A stretch of 64,000 nucleotides of DNA, from assembly GCA_964017155.1 (NCBI GenBank), contig OZ024861.1, positions 48,483,013 to 48,547,012 on the forward strand. Direction: 5' to 3'. The number at the start of each line of letters is the position of its first letter. The stretch's first letter is position 1. A program made the translations under genes and the position numbers. This DNA is from Oasisia sp. SBJ-2009 (Eukaryota > Annelida > Polychaeta > Sabellida > Siboglinidae). Below, one piece after another: positions 1-13,249 of the stretch. The notes under the pieces are model-generated. The model had not been told where the DNA came from and did no database searches. It worked only from the letters and a program-made list of their open reading frames with translations.

Positions 1-176
1 GATACATCAACACCCGTACACCTGGCGGGGCACTTACATACCCGCTTTATGGCCGATTGCAAATAAATTCAGCCAGACAGAGATCGTCACTTAAAGTGGG
101 TAGACGACATAGGTCGCTGCATCTCACTCAGCCTAGGATAAAACAGATCTGTATCGCGGCCACTTTCATCCAGAGC

Positions 177-499
177 CATACCTTTATGTAGAGACCCGTC
201 CACCCGTCATTTGGTCAGGTAAAAACAGTTGTGGACACGTAGAAATTGGACACGTAGAAATATGGGTGGACGGGTGGTGGACTGGTAAAAAAATTAAGGA
301 GCAAAAAAGGTGTTCCAAAACCATAGATATTGTCAGTTATGCCTTAGAAGTGAGTCTAAATGGTGTCACATGTGTGTTTGTAGTCCATTTCAGGTCATCA
401 GACACATTTTAAAGTTTGTAAATTGGCTTAACAGTTAATATCCATGTGTCCGCCAAAACGTGTGTGACTGGCAATAATTTGGTCCTGCATAAAGCCCTG
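177..499 (+). mobile_element. hAT-like MITE, copy 1
   Basis: The right end reads CATAAAGCCCTG; the left end CATACCTTTATG is its degenerate inverted copy. The element is about 323 bases with no coding capacity. Flanks ATCCAGAGC (168-176) and ATCCAGGC (500-507) look like an 8-bp target duplication with one indel. It shares its body, including a TGTGTGTTTGTAGTCCATTT stretch, with copies at 8.9, 24.4 and 51.2 kb. Confidence 0.75.
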
Positions 500-507
500 A
501 TCCAGGC

Positions 508-3500
508 CCCTGTGAACATTACAGCACCGAGTGACCACAGCATATCATCACAAGTACTGACAACTGCACATAACCATTACAGTTAAGGACATCTACAACA
601 TATCCTATCGCCTTCAGGTCGGTCAGATCCCTGACCGCTGCTCAATAAAACAACGAACATATCTGCGACCGACCAAGCAAACTGCGTCTGATTCGCAACG
701 CAACGCAACGCAACGCATCAACATTCTGGCACAAGTTCAGGAGAATCTACAGGTGGCTGCCAACTGATAGAACCTCTTTGTGTTTCATCAAGTCGTACAT
801 CTCTTCCGAGAATTCCGCGCTGACGCACAGTGTTTGCGGGCCTGCCAAGCCTGACACCGCCCCGTGCATCGTGGGTAAAAACACACGGTGTATGTTCCCA
901 GAAACGCGACACAATGGACGAAAAAAATCCGCAAAACGGCTGCCAACAATGAGGACTTTTTGGCAGCCAACGAGGACATTTGTCTCTGTCACATTCACTT
1001 GTCAACTACAAATATATAAGTGTCTAGTCAACACCGGCGTCAATCTTCATTATCTCACTAACGATATGCGCACAAGTTTAGATCATAAAGGTTACTTGTG
1101 TATGTGTTCTCGGAAGTTCAGAACCATCAAATAATGGTGATCGGCGTACGGGTGATAAATTCACAAAGCAGATGCCAATGATGGACTGGCAGATCTTTAT
1201 CTTAACATCAAATTGATCTACCTGGGAAGTAGTCAGCCATTCTGCCATTTTATGCAAAGTTTATTCATCCTCAGACCATATACCTTTCCAAACAGTATGA
1301 ATTTACACACCCAAGCGAACTGAGGCACTGTTGAATGAACAAAACTGACTAAGCATTCGAATGGCCACATGACTTGTTCACCAATTCTTCGTCGGCGAAT
1401 CGGATGCTGCAAATATTGCTGCTGCGCCGTTGTTCCCATCTACGTCCAAGCAGATATGCGCATCGTTAGCTGACTAATGAAGATTGACGTATTGACTCAA
1501 GATTTATATATTTGTTGTTGACATATGTATGTGACTATGACGGATCAGCGTGTCCAGGTTACTGCCAACTAAAGTTAAGGTCATCTGAGAGGGAGAGAGC
1601 GGCCATGACGCACCCACAGCCTTAGCTCCGAGTCAACTACCTGTATCACAAGGTTGGGTACAGAACACTCAGTCTTGGTGGTTAACTTGTGATGTATTCA
1701 TCTAAAATCTAACGTTTTTATAAACACTGCCCATTTATGCACACCTAAGATAAATTTGAAGCGATCAAAGTTTAATTTAATTCACACAATGATGTTACTA
1801 AATTTATATTATTACAAATTTTGGTCGGTGTGACACCAGCAAGTGGTGTATTGGAATTAATCTGGATTTTTAAAAATACAAAATGTTACATATTTTAGGT
1901 ATTTATTTTGTATAAAAAATTATTTTAAATATTTAATATAAGGTAAATATGATGGTTGCCAGACAGTTGGTGCAATTTATGGCAGTTCAGTGACATACCC
2001 AACATCCCAGTATTATTGGCCATGTGATGACACCAACGTAACAAAATAAAGAAATTATGCTAAGCCTGACATCAGCTTTACCCTGCTGTCACTAACATCA
2101 CATGTCCAACATCTCTCTGTGTTTGTTTACCTAAACTCAGGTATAACCCATGTCACCCATCTCCATCCACAGAAACTGACCAACAATATCAAACAAGTAA
2201 ACACCAGCTGTTGTCTGTTTGATTCCACCTCGTGGAGGGTGTTAATATTTTGGTCTATTTTGCGACAACCCTTCCACCAACACGTATGAATCCCAGGAAT
2301 CCGAATGGAAACACTCCTGGAGAGCCGGACCCAATCGGATAAACATCTGTACTGACAGTGTTAGGTCACTGCTGTCGGTCAAGAATGTATCTGGCATAAG
2401 AACACGATGTAGACTGGACATTGTGGTCAAGGTGGACAGCTCTGTACACACCGACAACAGGCAGGTTTACATTCCAGTGTCCAGCAGAAGGACAGCTGCG
2501 TCCACCCATGTCCACATACTGACCACTCACTGTTAATTAGCTTCTTGTTTTGATGTCAATCAAATCTATTACACAGATGCTTGATACATTAAACATTTGT
2601 TTACATTTTTAGGTTTCTATTGATTGGTAAAAATCTGTGCGAACTTAAAAAAAGGAATATTGCCATTCTAAACGTGAGTGGTTGGTAGAGTAATAGTCAC
2701 TTGTGGTATTTTGTCATACAGCAGAGTTAGTTCCTGTGAATATGTTATCTTGTCGATTGCTAGATTTTAATTTAATAAAATTGTGTAATCGTATATTAAT
2801 ATTAGTTTATATTGTTTGAAAATTATGTGTTGCTGTTTGGAACAAATAAATTCATTCAAAATCAATTTGAAGGATTTTCAAGGGATATCATTCCATAGGC
2901 AAAATGATTCACATACCTTATTAATTCATTACAACTGTTTCATTAACCTCTAAATATACAAATAAATATGTTATAAGGTCTTTATTACAAATTTGTGTTT
3001 AAAAATAAACTTCCTGGAATCACCTAAAAATCGCCATCATAAACTCCTGTCTGTTCCTTATCAACTTTCAGTACCATGTGGATGGAGTTACTGATTACTA
3101 AGTAACCAACGAGAACATTCCATTCAGTGCATATGTATCACAGTATAGCACTCTCAAAATAGTCTGAATGGTTCAGCAATATTCAACTCCTGTGACTCAT
3201 TCTAATGCCACACTAACACGAAGCACCCACTAACACACCAGAGCAAGTGACATGTGTGGACACCGTGTGGGCACAGTCGGTGACTTAGTGGTCACTTCAC
3301 TTCAGACCACAAACACATATGGCCATAAATATTTAGACAATATCCAGACAGCCATGTCTAAAGCCCTGCACTCAGACAGCAAATGCCTGGTATGAATATA
3401 AACACACTGTCCAACTAGAGTGTCATAGTTAGGTACACATGTTCCCTATCCCTCAGCCTTGGGTCCCATCTCCCATCCCCCTCCTGATCCACACAGGGGA

Positions 3501-5090
3501 AGTTATCATTTTCAGAAATCTGTGATCTTACTACAGAATCTAAATGGGATCAGTGACTTAATTAGTTCCAGGTGCTGAGTGTGACTTGGAAGTTGTAACC
3601 ATCAATGTGACACAGGTAAATAATGTCCTGTCCCCTTGTTCCCCTATGACAAGATGTGGTCACTAATCAAAAGAGCAGCATTAGTTCACAAGAACTAGTT
3701 TGTTTCAGGCTGTTATCGTGTGAATGCAACACGGTATCTGAACTGGATTGCACATTAACTAATATGAATCTAAACCCGTTTGTAGCCCAACTAGGGTATT
3801 TGAAATAAATTCAAGAAATGTACAGCTAAATACAGATCTCTTCTACATGGTAAGAAACTTGATGCCAATACTATAAGCACATTTAAAACTGATCAATTCT
3901 GACTGCTAAGTTAACTAGAAAACACCCATCTAAACCTACCGGTGCTTAGCAATGGGAACAGGGAATATATGTTAACACTATCTGTGTCTACCATACACAA
4001 CATGTATGAAGATTGATCAAACTTGGCTAAAATAAACATATAGATAAATCAAAGAATTAATACTCTACAAACAATTAATGCACAGGTGTCAAACCAATAA
4101 ATGTATGTAGTTTATCAAGTCAGAAACACTACTTTTAGCATTATGACTTGAATTTACATGTCAATAAGTTGCATTTCATAAGTTAACAATACGTCATAAC
4201 TGCAGGTTCAGCAGATGCTGGCTTCATGTATACCTTTAAAATATAATGTAGTTACTTGTATGTATCTATTTTATTTTCTATTTTTCATACTTTACTACGG
4301 TGAAATGAAAATTATTGTAATTAAATGTGTAATCTACAACTTGGAATCACACCTGTCAGTGACCATGACAATATATACCCAGTTAGGTAGCAGGGGTCAG
4401 TGGGTGTCCACTACAGTCCACAACATACACAGCTGGACGTGTCAGGGGTGACAGTACACGTGCCTCAACCATAAATCCTAGAACTCAGAGGCAGTTCTCT
4501 GGAATTCCAGGTCAGGGAATTATTCTCGGCACCTGTCCTGTCATTAAACTGGGCCAGGCTTGGCTCTGCATTGGGCAGGGGTTGGTCGTAATGGGTGGGG
4601 TAATGGATTGGGCAGATTGTGGGGTGACTGAGGTGATTGATAAGGTGGATGTTGGCATGGGGGGTGGGGGATGAATGGCACCTTCCAAGAGATAGGGGCC
4701 AGCACAGTGGCACCCCCCAAAGAAGACACAGGTTACCCTGAGGGTTCTTCCAGGGGGGCTGATCTGTATGTCACTGGTGCTTATGCAACTACATAAGATG
4801 ACAACATCAGATGGTCAAATGGCACATCAAAGTCACAGCATGACTGGACCTTGTCCTAGACCTGTCCAGTTCAGACCCTATGGTCTACCACTGCTGCCTC
4901 CAGCCAGCCTGAGTTCTGTGGCTGGACACAGTGGACAATCACTTCCACAGAAACAACTGACATGATACAAATAGAAAAGGATTTACTACACTACATAAAT
5001 GTGACGCCAACACAATCTATCAGTTAACCATCTCATCATACACAGATGTGTTAGTTATTTAAATTATGTCAAATACTGCCAATAAGAAAC
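508..5090. other. Non-coding stretch, no gene seen
   Basis: AT-rich unique sequence. A short (GCAAC)n lies at 694-717, a CpG-richer patch at 760-1000, and GTGACCACTxx/GTCCAxx words cluster at 3200-3620 and 4340-4450. The frames of 60-118 residues overlap one another and look random. Confidence 0.6.
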
Positions 5091-5129
5091 TGTATGTTGC
5101 TGGCTATAACAAATAGCCAGCAACATACA
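5091..5129. repeat. Perfect 17-bp-arm hairpin
   Basis: TGTATGTTGCTGGCTAT pairs exactly with ATAGCCAGCAACATACA around a five-base AACAA loop. The arms are too short for a typical microRNA precursor. No T-run follows that would suggest a bacterial-type terminator. Confidence 0.85.
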
Positions 5130-5804
5130 ATTTCAATAATAATAATAATAAAACAGCTATACTACAAATAATGTTAGGTGACATTGTGGAAATTATTGGC
5201 AATGTTTATATTCACATACCCATACATTACGCAATTATTACTATAATTTTACGATAATAAATGTTAATACATTTTAGCTGTTATTTAGTTTTTTTTAAAT
5301 ATTATCAAACCCTTAATTCTTTGCACACTGAGGTATGATAAGTAATGCAAGGAATGTTTTTTTACTATTTCATATGTAGGCCTAAAATTGGGAATACTTC
5401 TTATTTTTTAATATCATAATTAATATTTGTACAAGCATGCAAATCACCTGAGACCAATGCCATTGATTCAGGCGCTATAAAAAAAACGCTACTATTATTA
5501 TCTAATATTATTTAATTATTATATTTATCTCATTATTGTTTCTTTTTTCTTTATAGATCCCCTGATGTGAAATGACACGAGTCAGACACACGGTCAGTCC
5601 ACACAGACTCCATGTCCAGTCCGATGGTCAGTTACATCCATCACTACTAAGGACTGTGTCCAGTGGGGAGTACTGTCCAGTCAAGTGTGAACACAGATAA
5701 GTGGACACATGCACTGGACATCACTCACTGACCACTGTGTGTGTCCAGGGACTGGGAGGTGGCAGACTGCCACTGACCTCAGTTGACCAGCCTAGAATTG
5801 TTGA

Positions 5805-6222
5805 TAGAATGTGTTCTGTATGTTCTGTATGTTCTGTATGTTCTGTATGTTCTGTATGTTCTGTATGTTCTGTATGTTCTGTATGTTCTGTATGTTCTGT
5901 ATGTTCTGTATGTTCACTATGTTCACTATGTTCACTATGTTCACTATGTTCTCTATGTTCTCTATGTTCTCTATGTTCTCTATGTTCTCTATGTTCTCTA
6001 TGTTCTCTATGTTCTGTATCTTCTCTGTGTTCTCTGTGTTCTCTGTGTTCTCTATGTTCTTTATGTTCTGTATCTTCTTTATGTTCTGTATCTTCTCTAT
6101 GTTCTCTATGTTCTCTATGTTCTCTGTGTTCTCTATGTTCTTTATGTTCTGTATCTTCTCTATGTTCTCTATGTTCTGTATCTTCTCTATGTTCTCTATG
6201 TTCTCTATGTTCTCTATGCCGC
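5805..6222 (+). repeat. 9-bp minisatellite (TGTTCTGTA and variants)
   Basis: About 46 units. Blocks follow one another: TGTTCTGTA, then four TGTTCACTA, then TGTTCTCTA, then a mixture with ATCTTCTCTG variants. Because 9 is a multiple of 3, all three plus frames and one minus frame stay open, giving CSV/MFC/VLY repeats; these are not considered genes. The block structure suggests local spread of unit variants. Confidence 0.9.
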
Positions 6223-6235
6223 TCAACGCATTTTG

Positions 6236-6407
6236 TTTTACTAAATTAACAAAACTTTACAGAAATTTCTTAGATAAATGCAGTGGAAGAGAAAATACTG
6301 TAAATTACTTGGGTAAAACTATTCAAGAAAATGAAACTAATATTAACAATAAATTAATACAAATATATACATATATATATAATTATATATATACATATAT
6401 ACATACA

Positions 6408-6438
<31 letters not shown>

Positions 6439-7736
6439 TTTTTTTTTACATGATCATGTATTACTAAAATTAATGATTACACATAATTTATGGTATGTTT
6501 GGATAATGATGTACTACTACTACCAGTGATATTAACAAATCTAAAAATGTAAAGTTGTAAACATCTAATAACATACATCAGACTCACCTGCCTGATGATA
6601 AGGTGGCACATCAATTGTTTACTTCACAACTAACAAAACTACCCTCTTTGTATCCGGGACACCCAACCCTAAAAATGCACTCAAGTATATCTTCCAGTAC
6701 ATGTTCCAAGAACATGATATTGGAACGATGTCCCCAGAAATCCAGCCCCTAGGTAAAGACAGCCTTGACTGGTGATGTCAGAGACACCTGTTTGTGTCTT
6801 CTCACAATAACTGGCTGTCAGAGATCAATACCCATCCACATGCTCCAGTGATTGATACGGATATCAACAACACCCATCTGTTTACATTATAACTACCATG
6901 GTGTGACCAGAACCCATAATGCTGCTGACCTAATCCCTTTCATCTTCCATCATTTGGCCTGGTCAGCGTTCTGTCCACTGTTTGCTCTGGCCACTGGATT
7001 TCGTCAGGCAACCAAGGCAGATATCAAAAGATATTACTGACCATAATAGTTGCCTTAATTAGTAACCTTTGTCTCTAATAACGCCATTGTTTCCCGGGGA
7101 TCACCAGGGTTGTTAACCAAGGAAAAACAGGGGTCAAGGGTCAGCAGTGAGAAGCGAATAAATAACGCAGGATTGTGAGAAGCGATAATTGCGATGGTCA
7201 TCAAAGGAGCTTCTGTTCCGAGGCATTACGCAAGAGACAATGGATGCCACAAGCCGCCTTCCACATGTTTCACCCATTGTAGTTCTTTACCCTGGCAGAA
7301 ACCACCCAGCAGGGGGGTAAATACCCACACCCTTCTCAAGCACCCTGCTGAACTGGGCAAAGAAGACAGGGGTGAGCTAGATCAAAAGGTTACCCAGAGA
7401 CTACCAACTAGATGTAATCAAGAAACATTAATTACGTTATCTAACTGGTCAGAATTAAAGTACTCACACCACACTCACAAACAAGTGCCTAGAGTATTGA
7501 AACAGGCACAATTAATGATGTTATGTTAGATTAAAAGATAAGAGTAAGATGGCCAACTGGTTATGTAATCAGCCATCGATTTAATTAAATATTGCCTAAC
7601 TACTTGGCAATGAAACATCAACCCCTATATAATAATTTTATGGTATTTGCCTGTGCCTATAAATCTGAAATTGTTACCATTCAAAGAAATAATGCAACCA
7701 CAGAATATGGAATGTAGCTGTTAATATTTTAATATA

Positions 7737-7798
<62 letters not shown>

Positions 7799-8870
7799 AA
7801 TAAAAAAATAAACAAGTATTAGTTCAAAACGGCAAGTTAAAAATAATAAATATTGCAGACTGATACTAAAATGTTCGGTGGACCAAATATCACTATCACT
7901 TTATCACTAAAACCAGACAAAAATAAATGTTTTATGTTAGATAACAAGCGTGTTATCACTGAATTTACTGTATTTCACAAATAAACTTGACTCAAACTGT
8001 TTCTTCCTATACCGAACAACTCATCAAAAACTCATCACCTCAGTCAACAAATGGCTGAATTATACACCCATTGAAAGAGCAAGAAAACATTACAATGACA
8101 GCCCAGAGCAGCAAAGCCAGATTAATTCACAGTTTAACTGCAGTTAATTAAGTAAAACGAATTAAGTAGAACAACACTGCAGTTTAATGTCTGACAGACA
8201 ACATCATTAGCCCTTTTGGCAGCAAGCACTGTCTCTAATCCGGTGGGAAGGGAGACATTAATAATGAGTCCTGCTTCACTGGTCACACCCAAGGCTGCAT
8301 TTACAAAGTGAAACCAACATGACCAGTGGCAATCAATTTCAATTCGTGTCCTAATACGAGGTCTTTGAGGCACAAACGTGACAACATAAAAGGACACATT
8401 CAGACTTATGTGAGATTTAGTCAAGTTTATCAACCAACCACATCGCTTTAAGGACCTTAATCCAAACCCATTTGTCAGGCCAATTACTTGCAGTCAATTA
8501 GGTAGGGCAGACTTCTAGTCTCTGGGCCTTTGGCCCTGGGTGGTCTGTGCCACCCCATGGGCCACATTAGGCTCTGCTTGTGGACACAGAGGGTGGTGAT
8601 AACCCCCTTGAAGTGTGGTCAGTGTCCTGCTGGTCAACTTTAATGTTGACCACCAGTGATCTATGTGTGTGGAGATGAAAGTGAGATGAACTACTGTAGA
8701 TTCTCCAGACTCCAGAAAGAAGCTGGCTTACTGCACATGCACCATCTGATCCAGAACCAATTGAACATAAGATATAATTCCTAGTATTAATATTATTATC
8801 ATTCTAAACAGAGAGTCTGGTTTTTGACACTTGTTATATACATCATAAAACAATATTTAGACACTATCTT
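6236..8870. other. Non-coding stretch with AT/CATA microsatellites
   Basis: TATATA/CATACATA tract at 6358-6436 and (AT)n at 7731-7795. The segment 8200-8430 has CATTAATAATGAG and TAATCC words and could be regulatory. No gene seen. Confidence 0.6.
7050..7210. promoter_or_regulatory. Small SOX/homeodomain/TCF word cluster
   Basis: CTTAATTAGTAACCTTTGTC, CCATTGTTTCC and ATCAAAGG lie close together, followed by GATAATTGC. A 111-residue frame starting in it (7194-7529) resembles nothing known. Confidence 0.25.
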
Positions 8871-9118
8871 CAGGCACTGGTAAAACCCGATGTTGACACA
8901 TACGTTTATCACTGGACGGATAAAAACAAGCAAAAAAGGTCTTCTAAAATTATATATAAAATTATTGCCAGTCATGCCTTGAAAATGTGTCAAATGTGTG
9001 TTTGTAGTTTATTTCAGGTTATAAACTGAACTGGCTAGTATGTATACAATTAACATCCACACGTGTCCACCAAAAAAAGTGTGTGACTCGCAAAAATGGT
9101 ATCGTGCATAAAGCCCAG
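8871..9118 (+). mobile_element. hAT-like MITE, copy 2 (degenerate)
   Basis: The body matches copies 1, 3 and 4 (AAAAAAGGTCTTC, ATGCCTTGAAAATG, TGTGTGTTTGTAG, GTGTGTGACT), and the right terminus is CATAAAGCCCAG. The left terminus is too diverged to place exactly and no target duplication is visible, so this is probably the oldest or a truncated copy. Confidence 0.6.
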
Positions 9119-9379
9119 CTGACACGCCACATTATTACTGCTGCTTTCTACACAATTCCTGTTCATGCAAATGTCAGAATGACTCTTGCAAATGAACATG
9201 CTGCAGCCAAGTCCTTGCTACAAGTGAAAGGTTTTATTGACGCCTTTTTCTGTACCTCCCATCCGGACCCCCGCGGTGTAAGTGTAGAATCCACACTTCT
9301 CCTTATCAATCACCTGACAGCCCCTTATGTCGACCTGACAGCGAACCTGGGAACATCCACACTTCCGCTGACATCAGCA

Positions 9380-9446
9380 ACCACATCTTAACCTCAGTGT
9401 GCGGCCACGCGTGACCACATCATAACCGCAGCGTGCGGCCATGCGT
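9380..9446 (+). repeat. 34-bp two-copy tandem duplication
   Basis: ACCACATCTTAACC to GCGGCCACGCGTG (9380-9413) is repeated at 9414-9446 with a few changes. Confidence 0.8.
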
Positions 9447-9671
9447 GCAGGTGTGTCATTTGTGTTCTCATCATTCCTATGAAACCATCAAGGCCGCAGG
9501 TAGAGATACCCTGGAGGTCAGCACCCTGGATGTTGGACACACACACCTGTCCACTAACGAGATGTTATAGATTCAACTCAGTGAGTGCATCTGTCTATAA
9601 AACGGCTCAACAAATCCAATATCTATATCACATATTTAGGTCACATTTTTATCCTAGCTGTGTGTACTATA

Positions 9672-9884
9672 ATTATCTAGCCCTAAGTTCTACCCCAGTC
9701 AATATTCATTACCTTCAAAGTAATTCTGAATGCAAAGAGCCTTTTTACAAGGCCGACAACTTATGTCATAGGTAAAATTTATTATCTAGCCCTAAGTTCT
9801 ACCCTAGTCAATAATCATTGCCTTCAAAGTAATTCTGAATGCAAAGAGCATTTTCACAAGAACGAGAACTTATGTTATAGGGTA
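9672..9884 (+). repeat. 109-bp two-copy tandem duplication
   Basis: Both copies run from ATTATCTAGCCCTAAGTTCT through TTCAAAGTAATTCTGAATGC to CTTATGTxATAGG. The second begins exactly at 9781. Confidence 0.9.
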
Positions 9885-10439
9885 TCATTTCCCTTAAGGA
9901 GTATGGAAACTTTAAAACACAACTATTTAAATAAAAATACGGTGATCATAATTGTATATTATACATTCACAAACTAACAAAATGTTAGGCTAAAGCTGAA
10001 TTTTAACCTTTTATCTTACATAAAAGTGTTTTCTCCTCACAAGTTTGTGTGTATTTTATTGTCTTATTCACCATGCCGATTCCAGCACGAATATCCCTAA
10101 CAGACCAATGAGTAAGACGATATTTCACATCCAAAAATAACACCTTTGCTTTGATGATTTCCTCAGATCTGCTGACTCACCTTCCACCATGTGAAGCTAT
10201 AGCAAACTTCATGGCCAGGCCCGGATATAAACATACACCATGTATCTTAGTCCAGCACATAGCCGCATTAGTGGTGCGTGTAAAACACGGCATCTCTGAG
10301 ACATCTTTACATAACCACATGAGCACACTGAACACCTCTCCTTCACTGACTCCGCAAACAACGGCCGCTTATTATATCTACTTATCATATTCCCACTAGA
10401 TGGCAGCAGCTGTTTCCCAGAACCTCATCTTCTCCCTTG

Positions 10440-11180
10440 CTGGCAAACAATTCCGCATGAGTGCGTGAACTTCACTCACAGGTATGCAGCCGAGTTGGAA
10501 CACCTGCGGATGTCCATTCCTAGTCTCCCCGCCAGCCTACTTGCCAACCCACAAAATACCAACCCACAAAAACATCGCTGGAAAAAATGACAGATTTCTG
10601 ACCTGCCCAGCGAAGAAACCTGGGCAATAAAGCCGCAAAAACTGCGCAGCTTATGGGATAATTTTTGGCCGAGGTGCAAAATGCCTCCCTTTGTCTGGTA
10701 CACGCCGTTGTTTGTCTGTGGATTAGTCACAAATGGATTTTCTACATACACCGGATCTGTGACATAAGTTGCTTCTAAAACGGCATAAATCCACACGCTA
10801 GTGCCCCATTAGTACACTTGTTGATCATATACACAAATCTTTTCACTGCGCCCATTTTCGACGTGTGGCGGCATTCAGTGTTTTGTTGACATGTCGCCCA
10901 TTAACATTCCGGCGACGGATATTCTGTGTGATTTCTCCCAGCACGCCCCTGACCCACACGGCCGACTGGAGCACTTCCTGTTCGTGGAAATACGTTCGGC
11001 GAGACCCGTGTCCAAGCGGGATAATGAAACGCCCGCCTAATGAGTCTGGGCTGACAAAGGTGCAGCAGAAAGGCTCCATTAGGCAGGCGGAGCAGTCGAC
11101 AAATCAATGGGGCCAAACAACAAGTGAAACGTGCAACATTGTTGCTCCGTAGACGGGCCCTGCTCGCTTCGCCATCGCTA
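10440..11180. promoter_or_regulatory. CpG-rich island, regulatory-like, no gene
   Basis: Frames on both strands (up to 106 residues) resemble no known family and overlap each other, as expected of CpG-rich DNA with few stops. It contains an ETS-like CACTTCCTG near 10973, GGGATAATGA near 11019, and CCTAATG and CATTAGG words facing each other at 11036-11085. Confidence 0.28.
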
Positions 11181-11680
11181 AACGGATTTGCAATCTCTCA
11201 CAGACAGGAAGGTGGATCAAACGTGATTTATGGCTTTGTACCTGGGTGCATGTTTCACTCTGTTTTTGACAATCATGGCACGAATAAATGCAGTTTTGTT
11301 CATATCGCTGTACTAATAACTCTCTGCTTGACCGGCCAGGATATGTAGTGGATGGCAGATGATGATGGACTGAGTACAACACTTGGGAAAGGACGAATTA
11401 AACATACGTTGGGAGCATGTCTGAACAAAAGTTATCTGCAGATTTCAGCGACAGAATCATCTGTATTTTGTGTTACAAAATTTGTCAAATAATATTTAAT
11501 GCCAAAGCCTTGCCACAAGAGTATAGAATTCAGGAGAGGGACCATAACAGAACGATTAAAAAAATGGTATTCAAATAACAGTGAATACAAATATATTATC
11601 TTTCATTCCGGTAACAAACAGTACATGCAAATATGTACAAAAATAACACAAAGTAAATAAGTTAAAATATAAATAAGTAT

Positions 11681-11797
11681 TAATATAATATAATATAATA
11701 TAATATAATATAATATAATATAATATAATATAATATAATATAATATAATATAATATAATATAATATAATATAATATAATATAATATAATATAATATA
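11681..11797. repeat. (TAATA)n pentanucleotide array, about 23 copies
   Basis: A near-perfect 5-bp array. It creates an artificial LYYIILYY-type frame on the minus strand. Confidence 0.95.
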
Positions 11798-12439
11798 AAT
11801 AAACAATTAAAGTATTGATAAATATGTAAAAATAGTATATGCAAGTACAAAATTTACAATACGGAATGATATGCAGGAAACAATAGTACTTTAACACCAA
11901 TGTAACAGTTCAGACATTTCTAGATTTTGCTGCTGGACTTGTAGTCAAAATGGTGCAGGCATCTTTTCTTATCTTCAACAAATATTTACTCTTTTATTAC
12001 TGATATCATGACAGCTATGAAACAAAAGTTTTTGAAATACGAAAGTTTGGTTCTTCGATTTCCTGTTAGCAACTGGTACAAAAGTTTATAATAATTTCTC
12101 AGATTTCTTGTGACCTATTACTACCACTTATACTTAGAGAATGTCACATCTGCAGAATACGACATCACTTCTGAAGAAGTCTGCGATAAAAGAGCAGCGT
12201 ATGACTCACACTGACGCAGCTTTCAAGTTTATAGCGAGTAAAAAAAATCACACAAAAAACAGCCTAACAGACAACATGTGTCAAACGCATGTTGCGTGCA
12301 CGCATTCTCGTGCGCATTAACCGAACAGCAAACGCGACTCCCGAGGGCCATAAGGGGATTCACGTTTAACCGAGTCATTACAACCTTCAGCCTCTCTAAT
12401 AGAAATGTTCCATTACATTTCATGAGATAACTACTTTAC

Positions 12440-12760
12440 TCGACACTCGGACGCGTCGCTGTCAGTGTCATTGTCGACACGATCCCATGGTGACGTCGCC
12501 TAATCCGCGACGCTGCCTCAATCTGATCACCGGGGCACTCGAGTAATCGGCCATTAACAGGCTAAATGGAACCCGCGATCATCTGAGCACCTCCGCCTGA
12601 CAGTTTACGCGGCTGATGCGAATGAATAGCGACGGCCGTGTCACTTGGCGAAATTACAACTAATGACACAGCCGTACGATCGGAGCGTGATCATCCAACG
12701 GCAGTTCCTTAATCGAAGCCGCGCGCAATAATAAAAACAAGTGCCCGTCACTTCGGGAAT
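12440..12760. promoter_or_regulatory. CpG-rich island with OTX-type TAATCC
   Basis: TGACGTCGCC is followed by TAATCC (12501-12506), with GTAATCGG and CCATTAAC nearby. There is no credible frame. The same TAATCC word recurs in other islands (8236, 41515, 57525). Confidence 0.27.
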
Positions 12761-12929
12761 CCTCGGGGAGAATGCTCTGACACATTCTGATAGATGTCCG
12801 CATCGGCTTTCACAATCAAAACAACAATGTGAGGCTGATAGAGGTGAGAGGAGTACAAAAGCAGACTCCGAATCCACTCTCTGGCATCTTCCAGGAGAAT
12901 GACTCCGGGTCACTAACATGTGGGAGTCT

Positions 12930-13245
12930 TCACCTCTGCCAACTCACACAAATTCTATATAACGAGTACGTCCTTCTGCCATCGTCTAGAAGGTTCAGAA
13001 CTATCATATCCAAAATAAATAGAAAGCAAGACACAATCATTCCAATATCTGTACAACTTCTAAACGATAAACACCTATGACGTTATGTGTGTATTGTATT
13101 TTATTTTTTTGTAAAAGGAAGACCACAATTACAATTATCACTTTAATTTTTAAATTATATTTTCTCTGTATTTTTTATTTTTATGATGACGAATGCTGCA
13201 AAATGAATTTCCCGGTCCGGGACAATAAAGTTTTATTGTAAGTTA
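12930..13245 (+). mobile_element. 5'-truncated LINE (non-LTR retrotransposon) 3' end
   Basis: The frame ending at 13080 finishes RTIISKINRKQ then DTIIPISVQLLND, matching the usual C-terminus of L2/CR1-like ORF2 proteins (NRYKNSFIPSAIRLLN type). It is followed by a T-rich 3'UTR and GAATTTCCCGGTCCGGGACA then ATAAAGTTTTATTGTA, a typical LINE terminal stretch. The rest of ORF2 (endonuclease, reverse transcriptase) is absent, as in normal 5' truncation. Confidence 0.5.
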
Positions 13246-13249
13246 GTGC

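Noticed and set aside
5701..6467. Long overlapping frames of CSV, VLY, MFC and NIE repeats
   Set aside because: They are by-products of the 9-bp array, open in several frames at once.
10476..11382. Overlapping frames of 71-106 residues on both strands
   Set aside because: CpG-rich DNA with few stops; none resembles a known family and no good splice sites frame them.
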